DNA from: Bacteroidales bacterium Phil6
GTDB lineage: Bacteria; Bacteroidota; Bacteroidia; Bacteroidales; F082
Direction: 5' to 3'
Assembly (NCBI GenBank): GCA_002633315.1
Contig: NWBN01000002.1
Coordinates: 1 to 64,000, forward strand
Length of the DNA: 64,000 bases
Below, in pieces: positions 43,752 through 51,824 of this stretch. The position numbers and the translations under genes were made by a program. The notes below the pieces were generated by a model. It did not search any database, was not told the origin of the DNA, and saw only the letters and a program-made list of their open reading frames with translations. Numbering within the stretch: the stretch's first letter is position 1; every line of letters starts with the position of its first letter.

Positions 43752-44513
43752 ATGCGAATTATAAGTTACAACGTAAACGGAATACGTGCTGCCATCGCCA
43801 AAGGTCTGTTGGAATGGATCACTTCCAACAGCCCGGATGTCATCTGTCTTCAAGAAATTAAAGCAACTCCAGATCAAATACCTTTGTTGGAAATAGAGAC
43901 TCTTGGATATCACCACTTCTGGTTTCCTGCACAAAAAAAAGGTTACAGCGGGGTGGCTGTCTTGTCAAAAATACAACCTGACAACGTCGTTTATGGCATG
44001 AATAACAAATTATACGACGATGAAGGCAGATTTTTGCGTGCTGACTTCGGCAATATTAGCGTGGTGAGCGTATATCATCCTTCCGGAACAAGCGGAGACG
44101 AACGTCAAAATTTTAAAATGCAATGGCTTTCCTTCTTTAGAGATTATGTCAATGCCCTGAGAAAAGAGCGTCCTAATCTCATAATATCCGGCGATTATAA
44201 TATTTGCCATGAAGCTATTGATATCCATGACCCTGTCCGTAATGCCAAATCTTCCGGTTTTCTCCCGGAAGAAAGACAGTGGTTTTCCGACTTCCTCAAC
44301 GACGGCTATATCGATAGTTTCAGAACTTTATGTAAAGAGGGAGGACATTATAGCTGGTGGAGTTTCAGAGGCAACGCTCGTAATAACAATAAAGGCTGGA
44401 GAATTGATTACCATATACTTACAGATAATATTAGAGATAAACTTATCAATGCGGCAATATATCCTGATGCCAAATATTCGGATCATTGCCCTGTTATGGT
44501 AGAAATTAAATAA
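43752..44513 (+). CDS. xth: Exodeoxyribonuclease III
   Basis: AP endonuclease and 3'-5' exonuclease of base excision repair. 253 residues of the exonuclease-endonuclease-phosphatase fold: MRIISYNVNGIRAAIAKGL start, VICLQEIKA (catalytic Glu, about 35), SVYHPSG, ISGDYNICHEAIDIHDP (catalytic Asp/Asn, about 150), and the end GWRIDYHILT with SDHCPVMVEI (catalytic Asp-His). The start is fixed by the promoter at 43704-43733. It heads an operon with the M15 peptidase and mnmA. Confidence 0.95.
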   Translation: MRIISYNVNGIRAAIAKGLLEWITSNSPDVICLQEIKATPDQIPLLEIETLGYHHFWFPAQKKGYSGVAVLSKIQPDNVVYGMNNKLYDDEGRFLRADFGNISVVSVYHPSGTSGDERQNFKMQWLSFFRDYVNALRKERPNLIISGDYNICHEAIDIHDPVRNAKSSGFLPEERQWFSDFLNDGYIDSFRTLCKEGGHYSWWSFRGNARNNNKGWRIDYHILTDNIRDKLINAAIYPDAKYSDHCPVMVEIK

Positions 44514-44521
44514 TTACTGAT

Positions 44522-45409
44522 ATGGATGTAAATAGACATTTTAGCGATTACCTCGACCCTTCTTTAATACAAACAGACAACGGCTTTTTCCTGAGTTGGA
44601 AGTTGTTGTTCGCTTTCGTATTTTTGATGGTGATAGCTTTCTTTATCTGGTATCTTTCATCAAGCAAAAGAAGAAGACATCTCTATTTTTATTTCAGTTA
44701 TTTTATTTATAAAATAGGATTTAGACCTTTTATATCTCGTAAACAAATTAGTAGAGTACATGTCAATGAGGACTATACTCCTTTGGTAGAGCTTATCCCT
44801 CACCCAAGAATCATTTATAATGACGAGACTATGGAAAAACCTTATCTCTTACGGAAAAGTGTTGCCAAAAGATTATTTTCTGTAGCTGATAATTTGCCCG
44901 ACGGTCTCTCTTTGAAAGTTTACAGCACTTTCCGGTCTAAAGAAAAACAAAATAAATTGTGGAAAGAAACAGTAAATGAGATAAGAAAAGAAAATCCCAA
45001 CCTCGGCACAGCTGAGATTATCAACATGGCTCAATATAAAACCAACGACCCTAAACATACTATGGGAGGGCATGAGACCGGTGCTGCTGTTGACGTTACC
45101 TTATGTACAAGTAATGGCGAAGATTTGGATTTCGGTACATCTTATCATGAACGCAACAGTTTAACAAAAACTTTCAGCAAAAACATTAAAAAAGAACAAC
45201 TTGATAATCGTAAATTGCTGATTAAACTGATGGCAAAAGAAGGATTTACCAATTTCCCGGGAGAATGGTGGCATTTCTCATACGGTGATCGTGTATGGTC
45301 GGCTTATAAAGGAAAACGCAATGGAGCCATCTTCGACACTGCCGAAAAGGAACTCGACGACGTCTATTCCTTCGTTGTAAAAACAATATATTTTAGCAAT
45401 GAACACTAA
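44522..45409 (+). CDS. M15-family D-Ala-D-Ala dipeptidase/carboxypeptidase, membrane anchored
   Basis: 295 residues with an N-terminal membrane helix (about 25-45: SWKLLFAFVFLMVIAFFIWY) and a C-terminal zinc-peptidase domain. The VanX/VanY-type zinc site is present: TMGGHETGAAVDVTL (His and Asp ligands) and PGEWWHFSYGDR (catalytic Glu, third His). The RKSVAKRLFSVADNLPDGLS and FRSKEKQ segments, and the position of the domain, suggest D-Ala-D-Ala dipeptidase (DdpX/VanX-like) or D,D-carboxypeptidase action on peptidoglycan. The transmembrane anchor would put it in the periplasm. It lies 8 bases after xth and 12 bases before mnmA. Confidence 0.82.
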   Translation: MDVNRHFSDYLDPSLIQTDNGFFLSWKLLFAFVFLMVIAFFIWYLSSSKRRRHLYFYFSYFIYKIGFRPFISRKQISRVHVNEDYTPLVELIPHPRIIYNDETMEKPYLLRKSVAKRLFSVADNLPDGLSLKVYSTFRSKEKQNKLWKETVNEIRKENPNLGTAEIINMAQYKTNDPKHTMGGHETGAAVDVTLCTSNGEDLDFGTSYHERNSLTKTFSKNIKKEQLDNRKLLIKLMAKEGFTNFPGEWWHFSYGDRVWSAYKGKRNGAIFDTAEKELDDVYSFVVKTIYFSNEH

Positions 45410-45421
45410 GATCGCCTTTCT

Positions 45422-46483
45422 ATGGAGATAGCAGCATTAGTATCAGGCGGCGTGGATAGCTCCGTGATAGTGCCTCTTCTTAAAGAACAGGGTTATAACC
45501 CTTATATTTTCTATATCAAAATAGGTATTGAAGGTCGAGAAGACATTACCGACTGCCCTTCAGAAGAAGATATGGAGATAACAACCTTTATTGCAAAGAA
45601 ATATGGCTGTTCATTCGACGTCGTCGATTTACAAAAAGAGTATTTCGACAATGTGGCGCGATATACCATGGAATCAGTTAAAAAAGGCTTGACTCCCAAT
45701 CCGGATGTCATGTGTAACAGAATGATAAAATTCGGTGCTTTTAACGACAAGATGGGCTTTCAATTCGACCGTATCGCTACAGGACATTATGCTTGCTCAT
45801 GGGAAGACGAAAACGGAGTGTCTTGGCTCGGTACTGCAACAGACACCTTGAAAGACCAAACCGATTTTCTCTCACGATTGACTTATCCCCAACTTTGTAA
45901 GGCTATGTTTCCAATAGGAAAATATTTGAAATCAGAAGTGCGCAAAATGGCAGCCGAGATGAAATTGCCAAGCGCAGAACGTCACGACAGTCAGGGATTA
46001 TGTTTCCTCGGAAAAATCAACTATAACGACTATATCAGAGAATATGTAGGTGAGAAAGAAGGCGACATCATTGAGTTAGAAAGTGGCAAACTGCTCGGTC
46101 ATCATAAGGGTTTCTGGTTCCATACAATAGGACAGCGCCGTGGACTCGGATTAGGAGGCGGTCCATGGTTCGTGGTGAAAAAAGATACTGACAACAATAT
46201 AATATATGTTTCTCAGGGTTATGACCCGGCAGCTCAATATACTGACATCATTCAATTGACTGACGTCATGACAATGAATCCTTCCATTGTCTTTATCGAC
46301 GGACAAAAAATACGTTTCAAAATAAGACATCAACCGGAGTTTAACACAGGTGTCTTGAAAATCAATAACAATATCATCACCATAATCTCTGACATTAAAA
46401 TATCCGGTGTGGCAGCCGGACAATTCGGGACTATCTATCATGAAAAAGAATCGGTAGTTTTGGGAAGTGGCGTTATTTGCTGA
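45422..46483 (+). CDS. mnmA: tRNA 2-thiouridylase
   Basis: Thiolates U34 of tRNA-Lys, -Glu and -Gln. 353 residues: PP-loop SGGVDSS (8-14), catalytic Cys98 in NPDVMCNRMIKF, RIATGHYA, and the second catalytic Cys194 in DSQGLCFLGKI, with the central HTIGQRRGLGL block and a C-terminal beta domain (IRFKIRHQPEFNTG). Both catalytic cysteines are present. It is the third gene of the xth operon; a tRNA-Lys gene is elsewhere in this window. Confidence 0.94.
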   Translation: MEIAALVSGGVDSSVIVPLLKEQGYNPYIFYIKIGIEGREDITDCPSEEDMEITTFIAKKYGCSFDVVDLQKEYFDNVARYTMESVKKGLTPNPDVMCNRMIKFGAFNDKMGFQFDRIATGHYACSWEDENGVSWLGTATDTLKDQTDFLSRLTYPQLCKAMFPIGKYLKSEVRKMAAEMKLPSAERHDSQGLCFLGKINYNDYIREYVGEKEGDIIELESGKLLGHHKGFWFHTIGQRRGLGLGGGPWFVVKKDTDNNIIYVSQGYDPAAQYTDIIQLTDVMTMNPSIVFIDGQKIRFKIRHQPEFNTGVLKINNNIITIISDIKISGVAAGQFGTIYHEKESVVLGSGVIC

Positions 46484-46523
46484 CTTTTTTTATCTTTATT
46501 CTCTTCTGTTACACTTTATTGTA

Positions 46524-46531
46524 TAATTTTG
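46524..46531 (+). promoter_or_regulatory. -7 box upstream of marC
   Basis: TAATTTTG matches TAnnTTTG; leader of about 65 bases to the marC start. No clear TTG at -33. Confidence 0.45.
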
Positions 46532-46602
46532 CATCACAAAACACATTCTTTATAGCATTTTCATAACGACTCAAACATTAAAACGTCAAAATAATAAGTT
46601 AT

Positions 46603-47196
46603 ATGTTACAACAAATCAATTTTGTAGAGATTGTCAGTGCTTTTGTGGTATTGTTCGCCATCATAGACATCACCGGATCAATACCGATATTTCTTAACTT
46701 TCAGAAACAGAACAAGAAAATTAAAGCAGGACAGGCTTGTCTTGTTTCTTTGGCCTTGTTCATAGCATTTTTCTTTGCCGGCAACGGGTTGTTAAGACTT
46801 TTCAATGTTGATGTGGAATCTTTTGCTGTAGCCGGAGCCTTCGTGATATTCATATTAGCTTTGGAAATGATATTGGGAGTAGAAATAATAAAAACGGAAA
46901 ATGCCGGCTCAGGTGTCTCCATCGTCCCCATAGCATTCCCGCTTATCGCCGGTCCGGGCGCTTTGACCGCATTGTTGTCACTCCGTGCAGAATATGCTGT
47001 TATAAACATTATGATAGGTCTATTGATAAACATTATTTTCGCTTTCGTAGTATTGTCTTCTATCAATAAAATAGAAAAAATATTAGGTAAAGAAATAATA
47101 TTCATCATCCGTAAATTCTTCGGTGTCATATTGTTGGCCATTGCCGTGAAACTTTTTGCAAGCAATCTTGCCATCGTAATACAAAACTTGTCATGA
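46603..47196 (+). CDS. marC: MarC-family membrane protein
   Basis: 197 residues with about six membrane helices. The MarC/UPF0056 pattern is clear: the first helix with FVVLFAIIDITGSIPIFLNF, and the FPLIAGPGALTALLSL block in the middle (Pro-Gly-rich loop typical of the family), and a final helix IIFIIRKFFGVILLAIAVKL. The function is unresolved; the name comes from an operon once linked to antibiotic resistance. It stands alone and converges with the TonB receptor gene 24 bases downstream. Confidence 0.85.
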   Translation: MLQQINFVEIVSAFVVLFAIIDITGSIPIFLNFQKQNKKIKAGQACLVSLALFIAFFFAGNGLLRLFNVDVESFAVAGAFVIFILALEMILGVEIIKTENAGSGVSIVPIAFPLIAGPGALTALLSLRAEYAVINIMIGLLINIIFAFVVLSSINKIEKILGKEIIFIIRKFFGVILLAIAVKLFASNLAIVIQNLS

Positions 47197-47219
47197 CATT
47201 GAAAATTGTTTTTATTCAA

Positions 47220-49658
47220 TTAATATAAACCGAATCTTATACTTAATGTAACGGTCCTCGGCAAAGAAGGACCGTAGATATATGCCGGATCTCTGAATTC
47301 GCTTACATCAAAATCTTTTTGATAGGAATTGAAAATATTTCTGATTCCCAGCGCTGTTTCAATATTAATGTCATTAATTATAAAATTATAACTGACTTTG
47401 GCACCGGCATCAAAGAAAGGATCAGAAATTCTCAACTCCCCATCCGGATTCTCCGTCCCATAATACGGAACTATCATCTTGCCAATATAATTACCTGTTA
47501 ATGAAACACACAGATATTTAGCAACATCCCAATCAAAAGTGAAATATCCATAATTGTCAGGTGTTCTGAAAAAACGTCTTTCATTGAACTCATCTTGCGG
47601 CTTACCGTATTTGCTCGATTGTGCAGTAAAACCTGAAATAAATGTCATGTTATTCAAAGGATTCATCTTGATTTCCAAATTAACGCCTTTTACTACAGCA
47701 TTTCCTTTGGAATTGATTCTGGTATAAATAACAGTGCCATTTTCATCCGGTTCACTGTATTCATTGGAAAAAGCATCCCTAAGTGTAGTGTGAAATGCCT
47801 CAACAAGTATTCCTGTATTGACTTTACCAATATGAATGTTCAAATCTCCTGATAACATGAAACTGTGACTTGTTTCCTGCTTTAGATCCGGAGAGTTGAC
47901 ATGTATGACTTTACGTGACCCTGATGTTTCTATATGCAAATCTTCATCGAATATCTGCGGTGCTCTGTAACCCTGTGAATAACTTGCTCTTAATTGTAAA
48001 CAACGTAACATATCATACATTATACTCAATCTTGGACTTAACACATCCCCGGTTTTGCTGCCATTACCTTCTTTAGTAAAATCTTTCACTTCGTAATGGT
48101 CGTACCTTAATCCGCCAGCTATCTTGAATTTATTGAGATTTACCTCATATTGTGCAAATGCCCCTGTCGTTATTAAAGCCTGATTCGATACTATTGAGTT
48201 TTCTGTATGGTTGATTATCAAAGTACTATCCTCTGAATTTATTTCATAATTTTCCAAGTCAGGATAACCGAGTTTTTTGTCGATAAGAAAACTGCAAGTG
48301 TTGTCCACTCCTACCGTGAGCGAAGAAATGTCAAACAACGACATGTAATACTGTATCCCGGCATTAACAGTATTGTCTATCGTATTTCCATAATCTTTCA
48401 ATGATTTACCGGCTCCATAATATGAATCTCTGTCGAGAAATTGTCCTGAAACATAAAATGACAACATGTCATTGGAACGAATAAACCTGTCGTATGTTAT
48501 TCCTGCAACTTTAAGGTCATGCGAAACGCTCTCAGCAATATCTCTCTCATGCAATGGATAATCCTGTTTGTTGCCACCGTTGCGATTTTCATTGATGACA
48601 AAAAAATCTATAGCCAACTTATCTCTATGACTGAAACGATGATATGCACGTCCGCCGAAAGTCAGATTCTTAAGTGGAGCAATCTCCGAATATCCGTCGC
48701 CATTAGCATCAAACATCTGTCTGTCACGAGTAAAACCATAAAGCGAAAGCCCTGATTGAAAACTGTACGATACCAATGAAGTGTTGAAATTTATGGAATA
48801 ATCCAAAGCACTTCCGGAATATCCTGTTCCTATCATAGATAAGGACGATCCTCCTTCAAACGTATTGGTTTTAGGATCTTTAAGCAAGATGTTGACTGTA
48901 CCTGCTATTGCATTGCCACCATAAAGTGCCGAACCTCCTCCTCTTACGACTTCCACTCTCTCTATCATGTTTGCAGGAATAAGTTCTAATCCATAAACTC
49001 CTGCCAAATTGCTGAAAACAGGACGACTGTTGATAAGTATCTGAGAATAAGGACCATCCAAACCATTCATCCTTACCTGAGAAAATCCGCAGTTTTGACA
49101 GTTGTTTTCAAGTCTTAACCCGGGCGTATAATTTAACCCTTCACTTAATGTGACAGACTGTGTGGTCTCAAACAATTTGGGTGTCAAGGTATTTACAATT
49201 ACTGGTACCTCTGCACGCTTCTGCTCGGTTCGTGTCGCTGTTACAACAACCTCCTCCAAACCAAAATAATCTTTTTTCAATGAGAAATTTACAATCTTAG
49301 TCTCGTTTTCAGCAATTTCTACCTCTATCTCCATATCTTTGTATCCAATATAACCGGCTTTTATTACATGTTTGCCTTCCTCTATATTAATAAGTCTATA
49401 ATGTCCCGTTTCATCAGTGACTACTCCGACAGTAGTACCTTTGATTTGTACAGTGGCGTATGGAAGATGCTCACCGCTTATTGCATCTACAACATGTCCC
49501 ACAATATTGGCATCCGTCAGGCTGTTTTGTGCAAAAACCGTATTGACTAATAATATTATTAATATCATTAACAATAATTTAACTTTACATTTAGGATAAT
49601 TACCAACTATGAAAATCGGGTTTATTACTATTCTTTTTGTGGTAATGGTATTTCTCAT
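47220..49658 (-). CDS. TonB-dependent outer-membrane receptor
   Basis: 812 residues: signal region, a carboxypeptidase-regulatory-like domain (about 50-140: IVGHVVDAISGEHLPYATVQ, GHYRLINIEEGKH), a TonB-box/plug region (about 140-260: EEVVVTATR, RLENNCQNCGFSQVRMNGLD, ERVEVVRGGGSALYGGNAIA) and a long beta barrel ending in SIRFGLY. It takes up a ligand across the outer membrane using TonB energy. The Cys pair in NCQNCG and the general pattern fit iron-complex or cobalamin receptors, but the ligand is not readable. The -7 box at 49680-49687 supports the start at 49658; an alternative internal Met at codon 31 would also leave a signal peptide. Confidence 0.9.
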   Translation of the reverse strand: MRNTITTKRIVINPIFIVGNYPKCKVKLLLMILIILLVNTVFAQNSLTDANIVGHVVDAISGEHLPYATVQIKGTTVGVVTDETGHYRLINIEEGKHVIKAGYIGYKDMEIEVEIAENETKIVNFSLKKDYFGLEEVVVTATRTEQKRAEVPVIVNTLTPKLFETTQSVTLSEGLNYTPGLRLENNCQNCGFSQVRMNGLDGPYSQILINSRPVFSNLAGVYGLELIPANMIERVEVVRGGGSALYGGNAIAGTVNILLKDPKTNTFEGGSSLSMIGTGYSGSALDYSINFNTSLVSYSFQSGLSLYGFTRDRQMFDANGDGYSEIAPLKNLTFGGRAYHRFSHRDKLAIDFFVINENRNGGNKQDYPLHERDIAESVSHDLKVAGITYDRFIRSNDMLSFYVSGQFLDRDSYYGAGKSLKDYGNTIDNTVNAGIQYYMSLFDISSLTVGVDNTCSFLIDKKLGYPDLENYEINSEDSTLIINHTENSIVSNQALITTGAFAQYEVNLNKFKIAGGLRYDHYEVKDFTKEGNGSKTGDVLSPRLSIMYDMLRCLQLRASYSQGYRAPQIFDEDLHIETSGSRKVIHVNSPDLKQETSHSFMLSGDLNIHIGKVNTGILVEAFHTTLRDAFSNEYSEPDENGTVIYTRINSKGNAVVKGVNLEIKMNPLNNMTFISGFTAQSSKYGKPQDEFNERRFFRTPDNYGYFTFDWDVAKYLCVSLTGNYIGKMIVPYYGTENPDGELRISDPFFDAGAKVSYNFIINDINIETALGIRNIFNSYQKDFDVSEFRDPAYIYGPSLPRTVTLSIRFGLY

Positions 49659-49679
49659 GACAAATAATTAAAATTTTTG

Positions 49680-49687
49680 CAAAATTA
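49680..49687 (-). promoter_or_regulatory. -7 box of the TonB receptor gene
   Basis: The minus strand reads TAATTTTG, about 15 bases before the transcription start proposed at 49673 and 22 bases before the ATG at 49658. Confidence 0.6.
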
Positions 49688-49834
49688 TAATTTGACTCAA
49701 CTGCAGGAAATACCATAATATAGTGAATTTCAACATTACAATAGCTTATTATGGCTATTTTGGTTTTAAAAACAAAAAGTATGTAACATCACTATTTTTT
49801 GACCAACAAAATTACATTGTCGTTGTTTCTTTCA

Positions 49835-50026
49835 TAAAAATGTGTGGGAGAATTGTTTACAAGAACGATGGTTGTGGCGACCATTAAACAGGTAAGCAAT
49901 ACCCCACACTTGAATTTATGATTACGAGAACCATTTCAAATGAAGACATATCACCTGACTCTGTTTAAGAAAACTACCACATTTTCGTTCTTAGGCAGGC
50001 TATTATTAAATCACGATCTTCTTTTC
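49835..50026 (-). ncRNA. Structured small RNA candidate, copy A
   Basis: No protein frame. On the minus strand a -7 box (TATCTTTG, read at 50032-50039) predicts a start near 50026; the transcript ends with a complex hairpin and T-run at 49836-49840. The 3' domain folds as GTGTGGG with CCCACAC, then ATTG with CAAT, TTAC with GTAA, and inside ATGGT-CGCCACA-ACCAT. Near its middle is a 28-base block (49897-49924) found again in copy B with only two differences. CCTG and CAGG in the 5' part can also pair. It is not a tRNA, RNase P or tmRNA as far as I can see. Function unknown. Confidence 0.6.
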
Positions 50027-50031
50027 AACCG

Positions 50032-50039
50032 CAAAGATA
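50032..50039 (-). promoter_or_regulatory. -7 box for small RNA copy A
   Basis: The minus strand reads TATCTTTG, exact consensus. No convincing TTG lies at the right distance upstream. Confidence 0.5.
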
Positions 50040-50104
50040 AAAATATTTTATATGTCTTGCCGGGGTATTGCATGTTTTTTTATGTCTTTTGGATTTTTTG
50101 CGTA

Positions 50105-50326
50105 CAAAAAGTGTGGAGCTATTTGCCTATCTACAAGAGGTCCTGACAAAACCCTGCACAAACAGACAATGCCCCACACTCGAATTTATGATTAATACAA
50201 TCATTCAAAACAAGTGAATTGCGTAAGTCTCGTCCTTGTGCAAATGAAAATTTGTCAGGTTTCCTTGTAAGGACCAAGCAAACACATATTTTACCCATAA
50301 GGACGCAACATTCGGCGTCCTTTAAA
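50105..50326 (-). ncRNA. Structured small RNA candidate, copy B
   Basis: Same arrangement as copy A: a -7 box on the minus strand (TATTTTTG read at 50332-50339; a second better-spaced promoter candidate at 50395-50402 with TTG at 50421-50423), a 5' hairpin GGACGC-CGAATGTT-GCGTCC (50301-50320), a conserved 28-base block (50167-50194) and a 3' domain closed by GTGTGG with CCACAC, followed by TTTTT (50106-50110). Outside the shared block, the stem and TCTTGTA, the sequence differs from copy A while the layout is kept, which favours a real structured RNA over a recent repeat. The plus strand has no T-run after the stem, so transcription is on the minus strand. Confidence 0.6.
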
Positions 50327-50340
50327 CATTGCAAAAATAA

Positions 50341-50630
50341 TAATGTTTTTCTTAATACGCATCATAGGGGCATTGTTTTTTTGTTTAATTATCGCAAAAT
50401 TACAAATAAATCAATAAATTCAAAGTTAATTTTTCATTACACTATCATAATTTTTATTAATATTTAAAACAATGGTTTTTAACATATATATGATGAATAT
50501 TTGATAATTGTTCCTTTTTGACATGTTAATTTAGTTTTTGTACTCCAAAAACAAAGTTATTAATTATATTTTGATAATAAACAATATAAAATTTTTGCAA
50601 GATGATTTTCTATTTTAAATTATAAAAATA
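50341..50630. other. AT-rich intergenic region
   Basis: About 290 bases. It holds a minus-strand promoter candidate (TAATTTTG read at 50395-50402, TTG at 50421-50423) that may serve small RNA B. No coding sequence recognised. Confidence 0.4.
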
Positions 50631-50662
50631 AAAAGATGTGCCATGATTTTGACACATCTTTT
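50631..50662 (-). terminator. Terminator of the gldF-gldG-DUF4340 operon
   Basis: A perfect 10-bp stem (AAAAGATGTG / CACATCTTTT, 12-base loop) with A and T runs at both sides, 23 bases after the DUF4340 stop. It also shields the RNA genes from read-through. Confidence 0.8.
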
Positions 50663-50685
50663 GCAAATATTATGAAAGTTTATTA

Positions 50686-51810
50686 TTAAAATTGCGGCAA
50701 TTCCATTGATGGAAGACTTTCAAGTTCTTCATAATAAATCTCTTTTACAGGTTCCACATAACCTCGTTTGTAATATTCTGCAGGTTTCAGCAATTTACCG
50801 AAAACGAAATCCTGTATCATGACAAATTCATTGTCAGGAATTATCAAAGCATATTTATGGTCCGGATCTTCATCCCAATCTTCTTCTATAAGACCAAAAA
50901 TTTCGGCATTGATTTTCATGGTATAAGTCTGTACTGATATCTCTTTGCCGTCTTTCGTTTTCAAAGTAAGTCGTTCTTGATATGGCGACTTGATGATGGA
51001 ATCACGACGTTCCGGTGCAACATCGCTAAGAAATGATTCAAAACGTACATCATTGAACGAAGTCAACAAATTCAAAACTTTAAGTGTATCGTATTCTATA
51101 TTGGAACCATCAGCAAGACTTTTCATTGTGTATTGATAACGGTCGTTTTCTTCAAGAATAAAACTTTTTTCCGGTCTTTTGTTGAATTCCAACTTAAGTG
51201 ATGCTATGTCATTAATTTTATGATTAAATATCTGATGAGTCTTCCAATCTTGAGGATTTGCAGAAAAGCGAGCACTGATAATACCTCTAAAACCGTGTAG
51301 ATGGACTATGTAAGCTTTGTCGGCTCCTTCTTTGAGAACATAAGTGCCGTTATTGTCCTGTGTAACATCCCCTATATAAAATGTCTTTGTACATTTCTCA
51401 TGAGGAAATAACTTTACCTTGTTAAAGAAATTGATTCGCGGGACTATCTGATATATCTCTACCTTGGTGTTAGTACCAGCCATTCTGGTTATTACGTTGT
51501 CACTGTTGGACAGTGCCACAGGCATTCTGATTCTCAATCTGTTGATGGTATATAATATCTCATTTATCTGGCGTTGTTGGGCAGGAAACTCATTATTTAC
51601 AGTCCAATATTCCGGATGTCTCTCCAACAAAACCTGATGACCGCTTTTATCGGCGAAAAACATCTTTGTCACCGAAGCAGTATCCATTACCACGAAATCG
51701 GCAGCATCGCCGCGCAATGTGGTAAGATAACTCTTATTCCATACCAAAATACCGGCAACTACAATTAAAACTATAGCAACTACAATAGATAAAGTGTTCT
51801 TTTTCTTCAT
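50686..51810 (-). CDS. DUF4340-type membrane-anchored protein
   Basis: 374 residues with one N-terminal membrane helix (about 6-24: LSIVVAIVLIVVAGILVWN) and a large periplasmic domain in which a repeated pattern (FVVMDTASVTKMFF, LLERHPEYWTVNNEFPAQQR, YVLKEGADKAYIVHLHGF) matches the DUF4340 family. Such genes regularly follow gldG-type ABC-transport genes; here the start is 14 bases from the gldG stop, in one operon. The start at 51810 (MKKKNTLS) is chosen: the open frame continues 36 codons upstream but overlaps the end of gldG and is Cys-rich and unlike the family. Role in the ABC system unknown. Confidence 0.75.
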   Translation of the reverse strand: MKKKNTLSIVVAIVLIVVAGILVWNKSYLTTLRGDAADFVVMDTASVTKMFFADKSGHQVLLERHPEYWTVNNEFPAQQRQINEILYTINRLRIRMPVALSNSDNVITRMAGTNTKVEIYQIVPRINFFNKVKLFPHEKCTKTFYIGDVTQDNNGTYVLKEGADKAYIVHLHGFRGIISARFSANPQDWKTHQIFNHKINDIASLKLEFNKRPEKSFILEENDRYQYTMKSLADGSNIEYDTLKVLNLLTSFNDVRFESFLSDVAPERRDSIIKSPYQERLTLKTKDGKEISVQTYTMKINAEIFGLIEEDWDEDPDHKYALIIPDNEFVMIQDFVFGKLLKPAEYYKRGYVEPVKEIYYEELESLPSMELPQF

Positions 51811-51824
51811 TTTAACAATTTTAG

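Noticed and set aside
49897..50194. The two 28-base blocks as a CRISPR or mobile repeat pair
   Set aside because: Only two copies, 270 bp apart, with unlike sequence between them and no cas genes or insertion signature; they fit paired RNA genes better.
50131..50334. A 67-codon minus-strand open frame inside small RNA copy B
   Set aside because: It starts at TTG, is Cys-rich with no family and overlaps the conserved RNA block and hairpin; copy A has no matching frame.
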